From NCBI GenBank assembly GCA_946221495.1, contig CAMIFA010000012.1, positions 1 to 52,325 of the forward strand: a stretch of DNA of 52,325 nucleotides, in the 5' to 3' direction. Shown here one piece after another: positions 8,079 to 17,661 of this stretch (position 1 is the first letter of the stretch; every line of letters begins with the position of its first letter). The translations under genes and the position numbers were made by a program. Below the pieces are notes generated by a model. It saw only the letters and a list, made by a program, of their open reading frames with translations, did no database searches and was not told the DNA's origin. Origin of the DNA: an uncultured cyanobacterium. GTDB lineage: Bacteria; Cyanobacteriota; Cyanobacteriia; Cyanobacteriales; Chroococcidiopsidaceae.

Positions 8079-8822
8079 ATGTCAAGTAAATTAGATGGTA
8101 AAGTCGCAATTGTTACTGGGGCTTCATCAGGTATTGGTGAGGCGACAGCACTGGCACTAGCAGCAGAAGGAGCAAAAGTTGCTTTAGTAGCACGACGCGC
8201 TGAGCGCCTATCCAATCTAGTACAACGCATTTCCGAGTCTGGTGGACAAGCGCTACCAATTGTTGCTGACGTAGTCGATGACACTCAAGCGCACGAGATG
8301 GTGCAGAAAGCCAAAGAGCAATTTGGACGAGTAGATATCCTCGTTAATAATGCAGGTGTGATGCTAAATGGTCCAATTGAAGGTGCAGATACTGAAGACT
8401 GGCGGCGGATGGTGAACACCAACGTCCTCGGCTTAATGTATGCTACTCACGCTGCTTTGCCGATTATGAAAGCGCAAGGAGAGGGGCATATTGTGAATAT
8501 TTCTTCAGTCGCTGGGCGTGTAGCGCAGGCGGGTTCTGCTGTTTACAACGCTACAAAATGGGGTGTAGGTGGATTCTCAGAAGCCCTGCGTCAAGAAGTT
8601 CATAAAGACAAAATCCGCGTCACAATTATTGAACCAGGTGCAGTAGCGACAGAATTAACTGAACATATCACTAACCCAGCCGCCAAAGAAAGAATCCAAG
8701 CATGGGTAAAGTCATTAACACCTCTAGAAAGTGAAGATATAGCCGCCGCAATTATTTATGCCGTTACCCAGCCGCCGCGTGTTAATGTCAACGAAATTTT
8801 AATTCGTCCAACTGACCAGTAA
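8079..8822 (+). CDS. Short-chain dehydrogenase/reductase (SDR)
   Basis: The 247-residue protein is a classical SDR. It has the cofactor motif TGASSGIG (residues 13-20), NNAG at 90-93, and the catalytic Ser142 or Ser143, Tyr156 and Lys160 in YNATK. ARR at positions 38-40 after the second strand suggests NADP(H) preference. An AAGGAG ribosome-binding site lies inside the end of the preceding kinase gene. The substrate cannot be read from the sequence. Its place after two kinases and a reductase-like flavoprotein suggests a redox-linked role, but this is inference. Confidence 0.92.
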   Translation: MSSKLDGKVAIVTGASSGIGEATALALAAEGAKVALVARRAERLSNLVQRISESGGQALPIVADVVDDTQAHEMVQKAKEQFGRVDILVNNAGVMLNGPIEGADTEDWRRMVNTNVLGLMYATHAALPIMKAQGEGHIVNISSVAGRVAQAGSAVYNATKWGVGGFSEALRQEVHKDKIRVTIIEPGAVATELTEHITNPAAKERIQAWVKSLTPLESEDIAAAIIYAVTQPPRVNVNEILIRPTDQ

Positions 8823-8885
8823 TAGTAGGAACAAAGTATCCAAGAACTAATGACCAGTGACTAATAACTATTGAGGGAGAATTTT

Positions 8886-9155
8886 ATAAGTAGCTGTACA
8901 CATCCGAGTCAAATTCAAGATGTTACACCCAGCGCTAATGGTTGTGAAGAATGTTCTCGCAATGGGCGATCGCTCTTGTACATCTGCGATGCCTGATCTG
9001 CGGTCATGTTGGCTGCGACTCCTCTAAAAATTAAACACGCAACTAAGCATTTTCACGCCACTAGGCATCCGATTGTGCAATCCTTTGAGCCTGGAGAAGA
9101 GTGGCTGTAGTGCTATGTAGATCAGACTTTCGTTGAGCTTGACTCTGGAGAATGA
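8886..9155 (+). pseudogene. Decayed UBP-type zinc-finger protein gene
   Basis: Reading across three frames recovers a complete ZnF-UBP-like protein. The first part reads CTHPSQIQDVTPSANGCEEC. After a frame change near 8965-8975 it continues VHLRCLICGHVGC, and after a second near 9030 it reads KHATKHFHATRHPIVQSFEP, then GEEWL, a stop, and CYVDQTFVEL. Damage includes ATA (8886-8888) where ATG is expected, a properly spaced GAGGGA ribosome-binding site still upstream, two frameshifts and a TAG at 9108-9110. The zinc-ligand Cys and His positions are all still recognisable, so inactivation looks recent. It follows the SDR gene in the same direction and was probably the last gene of the redox-signalling block. 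Confidence 0.8.
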
Positions 9156-9215
9156 GAGCTAGTGCAGAAGCGCGATCGCATTTTAACTTTACATTAGGTC
9201 GGTGTTATCAAAAAA

Positions 9216-9257
9216 CTCAGAATGATCCCAAATAGCATGAATAGGGGTCATTCTGAG
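9216..9257. terminator. Near-perfect 14-bp inverted repeat
   Basis: CTCAGAATGATCCC at 9216-9229 pairs with GGGGTCATTCTGAG at 9244-9257 with one mismatch and a 14-base loop. It lies between the UBP pseudogene and the end of the convergent giant gene and may stop transcription from either side. There is no T-run. Confidence 0.5.
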
Positions 9258-9359
9258 CATGGCTAATTGCTTTAAGGCTCTAGAAGTTAGGGAAGCCAGA
9301 CTTGGTTATAAACCTGGCTAAAACGTTTTATTGCTCCAACACCCTTACAACTCTACTTT

Positions 9360-12300
9360 TCATACTCCTGTTACTCCATCAACCACAGAAAGATTAACTT
9401 GCAAGACCATATCGTTATAATCTCGGTCGCCGCCACTAGGTTTATCCTCAAAACCAAAGACATTATTCCCTAGAAGTCGCAGGTGATCGAAACCATCAGC
9501 ATTTGATCCTAAGTAAGGGAAGTAGGCGGCATTGGTATCGCCATTAGCCAGTATGTAAGGAGCATAAACTGCTCCCCCCTCTAGTACAAATGACTCAGTA
9601 TTGTTCTGGTCATACTGCACTACGCTGTTTGCTAAAGCAGCTTGAGCATAACCAGGTGATCCAGGAGCGATCGCTTGACCAGTTAAAGGATCGATGACTG
9701 TGCCATCTTCATTAGCCAATCGATAAAAACCGACTAAATTATCAAATTCAGCACTGCTATCTATGTTAAGGGAAGCTTGCACCGTTTGTCCTTGCTGGTC
9801 GGTTAAATCAATCAGTTCCCGTTGCGGACTACCTTGTAAATTAGTTCCCAGACTAGGGGGATCATCGCTGAGTTCAAACCGCACTAGGAGGTCGTTGAAG
9901 TCAGAATCTGCTCCCCCAAAACTATCTTCCTGGGCAATTTCAAAAGCATTGTTACCTAAGTCTCGAATTTGTAAATGGTCAAAGTTATCGGCATTGACAC
10001 TGGGTGAGGCAAAAAATACATTTGGTACAGTTCCGCCAGCTGCCAAACTTGCCAGTACATTATCTGTGGTATCGTTTTGGACGAGGTAAAATGCTAAGGA
10101 TTTGCCAGTCTCCAAGATTAAGTCGCGCGGAGAAAGTAAATTAGAAAACTCATTATTTGCCAGCGCTGACAAGATTACTTTCCCTCGCTCCAAGGCAGCT
10201 CCTAAATAGCCAGCTTCACCAGGGGCAATACCGTTGATCGTACCTTGCTCATCGTCTACAGTAAACACTCCCATTTCATTGACAAAGCCAGCATTGCTCT
10301 CCACGTTAGTGAATTTGACCGTAGCTGTAGGAGCGTTGCTTTGGATCACAAAGTAATCATTAGGAGTAACGCTCAGACTTTGACCAGTAGCGTTACCAGT
10401 AGCGTTAATAGTCAGTTCATCGCTGGTATTGTCAGTGCTAGCATTTCCCAACGAGTCGGTAGCAGTAACTACCACATCATAGGTGCCACTAGCCAGGTCT
10501 GGGGTAATTGTGTTATCTGCTAGAGTCCAAGTGCCATCCTCATTAGTGATCGCAGTGTAGTCGGTGCCGTTAACAGTAACTACCACAGTGGCACCTGAAT
10601 CATCAACTGTACCCGTTAAAAGTGGCGATGGATCATCGGTAGTCAGTGGGTTAATGCTGACTGTCGGAGGTGTTGTGTCAATTGTTAGTTCATTTGTGCT
10701 GCTGTCAGTCCCGACATTTCCTAGCGGGTCGGTGCTAGTAACTACCACATCATAAGAGCCATCAGCTAGGGCTGGTGTGATCGTGTTATCTGCTAGAGTC
10801 CAAGTACCATCACCGTTGTTAGTGGCGGTGTAGTCGCTGTCGTTAACAGTTACTACCACAGTGGCTTCTGGATCACTAACTGTGCCTGTTAAGGCGGGCG
10901 ACGGGTTATTGGTAATTAGTGGGTTAATGCCGACTATCGGAGGTGCTAAATCAATGATTAGTTCATTTGTACTGGTATCAGTACCGACATTTCCGGCTGC
11001 GTCAGTAGCAGTGACTACTACCTCATAAGTACCATCAGGCAAGTCCGGTGCGATCGCATCATCTGCTAAAGTCCAGGTACCATCAGCGTTGTTAGTGGCA
11101 TTGTAATTGCTGCCGTTGATACTCACTACTACATTAGCCGTCGGGTCATCAATTGTACCCGTCAAGGCTGGTCGGGAATCTCTGGTAGTGAGTGGGTTAA
11201 CCCCGACTACAGAAGGAGCTCTGTCGATGATCAGTTCATTGGTGCTAGTGTCGGTGCCAACGTTTCCTACCGCGTCAGTGGCAGTGACTACTACCTCATA
11301 AGTGCCATCTGGCAGCTCGGGTGCGATCGTGTTATCCGCTAGCGTCCAGGTGCCATTGCCGTTATTGGTGGCGTTGTAATTGCTGCCATTAACAGTCACT
11401 TGCACTGTAGCCGTTGGGTCATCAACTGTGCCTGCCAAAGGTGGCGACGCATCGTTAGTATCTAGCGGGTTAATAGTAACTGTGGGCAGTCCTGTATCAA
11501 TGAATAATTCATTGGTGGTAGTGTCGTTGGCAGCATTAGAAGCTGGATCGGTGGCAGTTACAGCAACATCGTAAGTACCATCAGCTAGGGGTGTAGCGAT
11601 CGCATCATCAGCTAAAGTCCAAGTGCCATCTTGATTGTTAGTGGCGGTGTAGTCAGTGCCGCTTACATTCACTACTACATTGGCAGTCGGGTCATTAACT
11701 GTACCTGTTAAAGCTGGTCGGGAGTCATTAGTATTTAAAGAATTGACAGCAACTGTGGGTAGGACAGTATCGATAGTCAATTCACTGGTAGTAGTATCGA
11801 TGGCAACGTTGCCAGCTGGGTCAGTTGCCGTAGCGACAATATTGTAAGTGCCATCAGCTAGAGGTGTGGCGATCGCATCATCGGCTAAAGTCCAAGTACC
11901 ATCACCGTTGTTAGTGGCGGTGTAATCAGTGTCGTTGACATTCACGATTACAGTGGCTGTCGGCTCATTAACTGTACCTGTTAAGGCTGGTTGGGTGTCG
12001 TTGGTAATCAGGGAGTTAATAGTGACCGTTGGCGCTGCTGTATCAACGATTAATTCATTGTTAGTGCCATCAGTCCCCTCGTTGCCAGCTAGATCGGTTG
12101 CCGTCGCTACCACATCATAAGTACCGTCAGCTAGAGGTGTGTCGATCGCATCGTTTGCTAAAGTCCAAGTGCCATCACTGTTGTTGATCGCGGTGTAATC
12201 AGTACCACTGACATTTACTACCACCGTAGCTGTTGGATCATTAACTGTACCTGTTAGAGGCGGTTGGGAGTCGCTAGTATTTAAAGCATCGACAGTAACT

Positions 12301-15300
12301 ACGGGCAGGACAGTATCAATCGTTAGCTCATTGGTACTATCATCAGTTCTAGTGTTGCCAACTGGGTCAGTTGCCGTCGCTACTACATCATAAGTACCGT
12401 CAGCTAGGGCGGTAGCGATCGCATCATCTGCTAAAGTCCAAGTGCCATTACCGTTATTGGTGGCATTGTAATTTGTGCCGTTGACATTCACTACTATTGT
12501 AGTTGCTGGGTCATTAACTGTACCTGTCAACGCTGGTCGGGAGTCGTTAGTGATGAGCGAATCGACAGTAACCGCAGAAGGCGTGGTGTCTATATCTAGT
12601 TCATTGGTGGTGGTGTCAGTCCCAATGTTGCCTACTGTGTCTGTAGCAGTTACAGTCACATCATAAGTGCCATCAGCTAAAGGTGGCGCGATCGCATCAT
12701 CTGCTAAAGTCCAAGTGCCATCACCATTATTGGTGGCATTGTAATTAGTGCCGTTCACAGTTAATACCACATTAGCGTTGGGATCATTAACTGTACCCGT
12801 CAAAGTTGGCGATGAATCATTGGTATTGAGCTGGGTAATACCAACAATCGGAGGTGCTGTATCAACGGTTAGTTCATTGGTAGTGGTATCAATTCCGACG
12901 TTGCCAGCTGGATCTGTGGCAGTGGCGACAATACTGTAGGTGTCATCAGCTAAAGGTGGCGCGATCGCGTCGTTTGCTAAAGTCCAAGTGCCGTTGCCAT
13001 TATTGGTAGCGGTGTAATCAGTGCCATTGACATTCACGATTACAGTAGCTGTCGGCTCATTAACTGTACCCGTCAAGGTCGGCGATGAGTCATTGGTATT
13101 GAGTGGGTCAATGCCAACTATCGGCACTGCTGTATCAACAGTCAATTCATTAGTATTAGCATCAGTTGCGGCATTACCAGCTAAGTCAGTTGCCGTGGCT
13201 ACTACTTCATAAGTACCGTCAGCAAGAGCTGTGGCGATCGCATCGTTTGCTAAAATCCAACTACCGTTACCATTATTAGTGGCAGTGTAATCAGTGCCAG
13301 CGACATTCACGATCACAGTGGCTGTGGGGTCATTAACTGTACCTGACAGCGCTGGTGTAGAGTCGTTGGTGCTTAAAGAAGTAACACTAACTGTCGGCGC
13401 TACTGTATCAATGGTCAATTCATTGGTAGTAGCATCACTAGCGGTGTTGTTAGCTGGATCAGTTGCCGTGGCTACCACTTCGTAAGTACCGTCAACTAGG
13501 GCGGTGGCGATCGCATCATCTGCTAAAGTCCAAGTGCCATTTTGATTGTTAGTGGCGGTGTAATTAGTGCCAGCCACATTCACAATCACTGTGGCTGTGG
13601 GGTCATTAACTGTACCTGATAGCGCTGGGCGAGAGTCATTCGTGATTAAAGAATTGATACCTACTGTTGGCGCTACTGTATCAATGGTTAATTCATTGGT
13701 AGTATTATCAGTTGCGGCGTTAGCACCTGGGTCAGTTGCCGTCGCTAGCACCTCATAAGTACCGTCAGCAAGAGCAGTGGCGATCGCATCGTTTGGTAAA
13801 ATCCAAGTGCCATCACCGTTGTTGGTAGCAGTGTAATCAGTGCCACCCACATTGACTACAACTGTAGCTGTGGGGTCATTAACTGTACCTGTCAGCTCTG
13901 GTCTAGTGTCGTTAGTGATTAAAGAATTGACAGTAACTGTAGGAGGACCGTCAACTGTTGTTGTATCTGTGACACTATTGTTTGCTGAATTTGGATCATT
14001 AATACCATTTGGCAGAGTGGCAGTAGCAGTATTACTGAGGACGGTGCCATCAGTTGTAGAAGCAGATACTGTGCCGGTAATCGTGTAAGTAACACTTGCG
14101 CCAGCGTTAAGATTGACTCTGGCATTAATTGTGTTCCCTGAGCCAGACTGATCGCCTGTTGTGGGAAAACTTCCTGTGCCGTTAACAAATGTAGCACTCC
14201 AGGTAACGCCGCTAATAGCTGAGGGAACAATGTCAGAAACCCCTATTCCTTGGAGGTCACTGGTACTGGAGTTAGTAACTGTAACGGTGTAAGTGATTGG
14301 ACTGTTGGGAGCAACTGTATTAAGTCCATCAGTTGCAGTAATTTGCAAGTCTGCTGAGGCAGTTGGGACGGGTAAGCTAGCAAAGTCGTTGAATGCAACA
14401 CTAGTAGAACCGATTAGTGTAGGAGCTGCTGTAGTTTGATCAAGTCGGTAGAGGTTGGATTGTGCACCAAGGTAAAGTTGACCATCCTGCCCAAATGCTA
14501 GGGAAGGACCTGCTAGTCCTGTTCTACCAATTGAGGTTGCTTGTAAGAAGTCAGAACTGGTAGGATTAACGTTAACCGAGAAAAGTGTTTGGCTAGTACC
14601 TGTGACGTATATAAGTAGACGGTCGGGATTTAGTGGGTCAAATGCCATATCACCACCACCCGTAGGTAGTCCAGATACACTGCCAATAGATGTTGCTACA
14701 CCTGTATTCTGATCAAGGGTGTACAGGTTCGTAGTAGAGCCTTCCATTGCATAGATGACTCCCGATGTCGCTTGGGAAAGCCTGGCAAAGTTGGAGCTTG
14801 TTGAGATCCCAGTCGTTTGCGGCAGTACAGTATTAGTGCCAGTGAGCGGATCGAAATAAGCAACACGACTATTGTTGGCAGTATTTTCAATGTAGTAGAT
14901 GCGACCTGTGTTGGAGTCTCTAGCGATCGCGGCGCTGCTAAACGCCAAAGTACCCACTGAAGTAGATGTTCCGGTACTTAGATCAAGCGATCGTAGATCA
15001 GTACCAGGGGTAGAACTACTTACTCCATACAGGATGTTGCTGAAAGCAGGAGCTAGAACATGGGGGTAAGCCGCCAGCACTGATCTCTGAAATACCGAGG
15101 CTGAGGCGATCGCTCCGGTAGTCATCTCAAAATTCCAGTTACCGCCTAAAGCTGCATTACCTGTAAGCGTGGTGGATGCGGCAACAGCAACTCCGGTGAT
15201 CTGACTGAGGCGTTCTACAAATTGAACACCCTGATCTTCAGCAGCAACGTTACAGCCATAAAGCACAATTGACGGAGCGTTACAGCGATCAGAAGACGCA

Positions 15301-15599
15301 AGAGTAGTTGACCAAGTTTGCAGATCCCTGGCATAACGCTCTAAAGTTTCAAGGCTAAATTGGGTATCACCGAGGTAAAGGCAGCCAGGAGAGCCGTGAG
15401 AGACGATGTGAATGGCGGCGATATTATTACGTACTTGCAAAGCGCTAGTAATCTGCCCAACAGCATCTTCTGTAGGTTTAAGAACAATAATTTCGCTATT
15501 AGAAGTTACACCTTGAGATAAGATTTGGTAATCTTTGACTCTAGAGTCAATAAAAACAAGAGTAACGTTTGTCTGAGATTCAGCTACAGTATGTCGCAT
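9360..15599 (-). CDS. Giant DUF4347 / Ig-like repeat / DUF4114 protein
   Basis: The 2079-residue protein begins with a DUF4347 domain (about 12-170) containing HIVSHGSPG and IVLYGCNVAA. A beta-propeller-like region follows (about 183-410), then a DUF11 repeat (about 413-550). Next are 13 bacterial Ig-like repeats of exactly 91 residues (553-1735), each with the pattern GTVNDPTATVVVNV, GTWTLADDAI, ADGTYDVVATATD and NELTIDT. Two DUF4114 modules close the protein (about 1740-1905 and 1915-2079); both contain acidic DFNDLLV or DYNDMVL motifs likely to bind calcium. No signal peptide is visible, as is usual for DUF4347 proteins, and no RTX repeats were seen. A large extracellular or cell-surface role such as adhesion is inferred. 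The + strand open frames recurring every 273 bases are shadows of the repeats. Confidence 0.9.
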   Translation of the reverse strand: MRHTVAESQTNVTLVFIDSRVKDYQILSQGVTSNSEIIVLKPTEDAVGQITSALQVRNNIAAIHIVSHGSPGCLYLGDTQFSLETLERYARDLQTWSTTLASSDRCNAPSIVLYGCNVAAEDQGVQFVERLSQITGVAVAASTTLTGNAALGGNWNFEMTTGAIASASVFQRSVLAAYPHVLAPAFSNILYGVSSSTPGTDLRSLDLSTGTSTSVGTLAFSSAAIARDSNTGRIYYIENTANNSRVAYFDPLTGTNTVLPQTTGISTSSNFARLSQATSGVIYAMEGSTTNLYTLDQNTGVATSIGSVSGLPTGGGDMAFDPLNPDRLLIYVTGTSQTLFSVNVNPTSSDFLQATSIGRTGLAGPSLAFGQDGQLYLGAQSNLYRLDQTTAAPTLIGSTSVAFNDFASLPVPTASADLQITATDGLNTVAPNSPITYTVTVTNSSTSDLQGIGVSDIVPSAISGVTWSATFVNGTGSFPTTGDQSGSGNTINARVNLNAGASVTYTITGTVSASTTDGTVLSNTATATLPNGINDPNSANNSVTDTTTVDGPPTVTVNSLITNDTRPELTGTVNDPTATVVVNVGGTDYTATNNGDGTWILPNDAIATALADGTYEVLATATDPGANAATDNTTNELTIDTVAPTVGINSLITNDSRPALSGTVNDPTATVIVNVAGTNYTATNNQNGTWTLADDAIATALVDGTYEVVATATDPANNTASDATTNELTIDTVAPTVSVTSLSTNDSTPALSGTVNDPTATVIVNVAGTDYTATNNGNGSWILANDAIATALADGTYEVVATATDLAGNAATDANTNELTVDTAVPIVGIDPLNTNDSSPTLTGTVNEPTATVIVNVNGTDYTATNNGNGTWTLANDAIAPPLADDTYSIVATATDPAGNVGIDTTTNELTVDTAPPIVGITQLNTNDSSPTLTGTVNDPNANVVLTVNGTNYNATNNGDGTWTLADDAIAPPLADGTYDVTVTATDTVGNIGTDTTTNELDIDTTPSAVTVDSLITNDSRPALTGTVNDPATTIVVNVNGTNYNATNNGNGTWTLADDAIATALADGTYDVVATATDPVGNTRTDDSTNELTIDTVLPVVTVDALNTSDSQPPLTGTVNDPTATVVVNVSGTDYTAINNSDGTWTLANDAIDTPLADGTYDVVATATDLAGNEGTDGTNNELIVDTAAPTVTINSLITNDTQPALTGTVNEPTATVIVNVNDTDYTATNNGDGTWTLADDAIATPLADGTYNIVATATDPAGNVAIDTTTSELTIDTVLPTVAVNSLNTNDSRPALTGTVNDPTANVVVNVSGTDYTATNNQDGTWTLADDAIATPLADGTYDVAVTATDPASNAANDTTTNELFIDTGLPTVTINPLDTNDASPPLAGTVDDPTATVQVTVNGSNYNATNNGNGTWTLADNTIAPELPDGTYEVVVTATDAVGNVGTDTSTNELIIDRAPSVVGVNPLTTRDSRPALTGTIDDPTANVVVSINGSNYNATNNADGTWTLADDAIAPDLPDGTYEVVVTATDAAGNVGTDTSTNELIIDLAPPIVGINPLITNNPSPALTGTVSDPEATVVVTVNDSDYTATNNGDGTWTLADNTITPALADGSYDVVVTSTDPLGNVGTDSSTNELTIDTTPPTVSINPLTTDDPSPLLTGTVDDSGATVVVTVNGTDYTAITNEDGTWTLADNTITPDLASGTYDVVVTATDSLGNASTDNTSDELTINATGNATGQSLSVTPNDYFVIQSNAPTATVKFTNVESNAGFVNEMGVFTVDDEQGTINGIAPGEAGYLGAALERGKVILSALANNEFSNLLSPRDLILETGKSLAFYLVQNDTTDNVLASLAAGGTVPNVFFASPSVNADNFDHLQIRDLGNNAFEIAQEDSFGGADSDFNDLLVRFELSDDPPSLGTNLQGSPQRELIDLTDQQGQTVQASLNIDSSAEFDNLVGFYRLANEDGTVIDPLTGQAIAPGSPGYAQAALANSVVQYDQNNTESFVLEGGAVYAPYILANGDTNAAYFPYLGSNADGFDHLRLLGNNVFGFEDKPSGGDRDYNDMVLQVNLSVVDGVTGV
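10395..13943 (-). repeat. Thirteen 273-bp coding repeats (Ig-like modules)
   Basis: The unit length is constant at 273 bases with no insertion or deletion across 13 copies (3549 bases). Copies differ by scattered substitutions, and neighbouring copies near the C-terminal end (10 and 11) share residues not found elsewhere, which suggests local duplication or gene conversion. Confidence 0.9.
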
Positions 15600-16424
15600 G
15601 GATGGTACGTGGCAAGCCTGGTAATGTTCTAGAAAATGGATGAATCGAAAATGTATCGGCTACGCAGCATCTTAATCAATTAGCTTCAGGGGCATTGATA
15701 AAGGATTATTCCGTCCTTTTTCCATTGGGCTTACACTTTGGTAAAAGGCTGCTCTCTGGACGGAATTTGCTTTTAAGTTAGTTCAATATGCTGCTATCTT
15801 TCACTTGCTATCTCTGCAACTTGAGATTCTTTTACCGACAACTTGATACTCCAAATTCTTCACCAAAAGCTTAAGACTAGACTAACCAGATGATGTATGG
15901 TGTATCTACGGAATTTGGCTTAACAGGCTGGAGTAGATGCCAGTGTTAATACTGAGGACAAAACTTTTCATCAGTAGTATGTTCTCGTATTGCAACTTTT
16001 TCTAAGTCAATGAAATTTTTGCAAAATTTAAAAAAAATTATGAATGTTATTCTGTAGGGGCAGCCTTCCCATAGGGTACGAAACGCAGTTAAGCGTAGAT
16101 GTGGAGCGGCTTTTGAAAAATTAGAATCTATTGAGATTCGCGCTTACTAATATTACTAATAAACCACTCATGCAAGAGGTATAATAAACTTTTCAAAAGC
16201 CTTTTTATAGATATGCTGAGATTAATGTAAACATAATGAACCGACTAAAAAATTAATTTTTAAATTTAGGATGATTGCAGATAGCTTAAAATTGCAAATT
16301 TTCAAAATTTTACATGGTTAGGTTTTTCACCTTTAACTGCATGAATTTATAATTATCTTGGCGAAATCCCGAAAGTTTTTATTAGCTCAATATCAGGAAT
16401 AATTTAGTGATTACCTAGGTGCAA
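15600..16424. other. Long intergenic region upstream of the giant gene
   Basis: No gene is supported on either strand. The part next to 15600 should hold the promoter of the giant minus-strand gene, while 16010-16400 is very AT-rich. No repeats with clear counterparts in the window were recognised. Confidence 0.5.
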
Positions 16425-17009
16425 TTACACTTTAGTCAGCACAAATACGCTACCTTCATTCCCGCGCCCAATGCGTAAATCTTCATCAAGATAAGTAATA
16501 TCTAACCAGCCTTGTTGATCGCGGCTGTTAATACTAAAATCAATCGCCGTAAATTTTTTGCCTGCCTCAATTTGGTGGATAAAATCTGTTGGAGATTGAT
16601 AATTAATTAAGCGTTGCAGACCTAAAATAGAGCGCTCAAATTTAACTTGAACTCGGCGTTCTGAAACTGGCTCAAAAGAAGCAGCGACACTAACTAATCC
16701 TTCCAGATAAGGTAGACCGTAGATTTCAGCAATGTTGTAGACGCTTTTTGTATTAACAGCGATATATTGGTATATTTGACCGAGTTTGAGCAATGGTAGC
16801 TGGTCAATGTTCAAAAGCCCTTTACTGGTGGTGTAGAGTAGTTTCCAGTTACCGTTCAGCAGCCCCCCAGCCTCAAAGGGACGCGGATTGGGATTACGGT
16901 CTTCTAGTTGAGCGATCGCGATCAAAATAGCTTGCTTATCTTGCTCACTTGCCATTAGACCACGATTTGTGGGTGCGATCGCTTCTATTAATGCTGTTTT
17001 GCCGATCAT
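16425..17009 (-). CDS. PAP/fibrillin (plastoglobulin-like) family protein
   Basis: The 194-residue protein matches the plastid-lipid-associated protein/fibrillin family shared by cyanobacteria and plastids. Indicators are GLLNGNWKLLYTTSKGLL near residue 50, LGQIYQYIAVNTKSVYNIAE in the middle, and the closing LDITYLDEDLRIGRGNEGS and VFVLTKV. This family has a lipocalin-like barrel and is linked to thylakoid or lipid-droplet function and photoprotection. There is no signal peptide, and the length is typical. Confidence 0.88.
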   Translation of the reverse strand: MIGKTALIEAIAPTNRGLMASEQDKQAILIAIAQLEDRNPNPRPFEAGGLLNGNWKLLYTTSKGLLNIDQLPLLKLGQIYQYIAVNTKSVYNIAEIYGLPYLEGLVSVAASFEPVSERRVQVKFERSILGLQRLINYQSPTDFIHQIEAGKKFTAIDFSINSRDQQGWLDITYLDEDLRIGRGNEGSVFVLTKV

Positions 17010-17120
17010 CGCCTCTTAACCCTAATTACTGCCTCTTATTTGCTCTTATTTATTACTTGTTGGATGTCGTGCTAATAGCTCAATAATTATTTTTGACAGC
17101 TATCTTGACATTTGGTGAAG

Positions 17121-17162
17121 TCATCGGTACTCCGCCGATGAATTGGCGGAGCCTTGCGATGA
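17121..17162. repeat. Nested hairpin element
   Basis: A perfect inner stem CTCCGCC/GGCGGAG (17130-17136 and 17145-17151) is enclosed by TCATCG/CGATGA (17121-17126 and 17157-17162). It lies between the PAP gene start and a divergent small gene, so it is not an obvious terminator. It may be a dispersed repeat or a regulatory structure. Confidence 0.5.
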
Positions 17163-17240
17163 CCTTCGGTTAATACACTTGCACTCCAATTAAGAGCAGA
17201 AGTGATAAACTCAATTTGGTGATTACAGCTAAATTTTTAT

Positions 17241-17480
17241 ATGCCTAACTCCCCCTTACGTGAAGAACCCCGCAATCGACCAGCTGCTGTGATTCCCTCA
17301 AGGCACGAGTCTTCTATGTTGGACTGGTTAGAATCAAGCGGACGTTTAATAGCGCGTGATACTCAAGAAACTGATTCGCTGGATTCACAAGAAGAAGAAA
17401 TCTCTGGCTTGATTGATGTTGATGATATCACTTACGACGATATCGATGATGACGATGATGCTTTGGAGCTAGAGGAGTAA
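17241..17480 (+). CDS. Small acidic DUF3134-like protein
   Basis: The 79-residue protein has the N-terminal pattern SPLREEPRNRPAAVIP and SSMLDWLESSGRLIARD, which I recognise as the cyanobacterial DUF3134 family, and a very acidic C-terminal half with runs of Asp. Function is unknown for the family. It has no signal peptide or membrane segment and is transcribed as a single gene ahead of mraY with a 181-base gap. Confidence 0.78.
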   Translation: MPNSPLREEPRNRPAAVIPSRHESSMLDWLESSGRLIARDTQETDSLDSQEEEISGLIDVDDITYDDIDDDDDALELEE

Positions 17481-17661
17481 TTGACCTGACGGATAGTTAA
17501 TTATCATGCCTCAGTTGATATTAAAGGCAGCGTATGAGCTAAAAAGCAATCTCAAGAAGCTAATTGCTGGAACTGTGCTTGCTGCTGATTAATTTTGCAT
17601 AAACACCTCGCATAAGCTACAGTGCTTTTTGTCTTGTGAGTATGTGGTGTGAACAACAGAC

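Noticed and set aside
8823..9360. Interpretation of the gap after the SDR gene as plain noncoding DNA
   Set aside because: Three-frame translation shows a zinc-finger gene with several lesions, so it is listed as a pseudogene instead.
10395..13943. Regular repeats considered as a CRISPR array or satellite DNA
   Set aside because: The 273-base unit is entirely coding, lacks short identical repeats with unique spacers, and encodes an Ig-like module. No CRISPR array was seen anywhere in the window.
10564..14088. Series of + strand open frames of about 63 codons at 273-base intervals
   Set aside because: They recur in phase with the coding repeats of the giant minus-strand gene and have no ribosome sites. 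They are antisense shadows.
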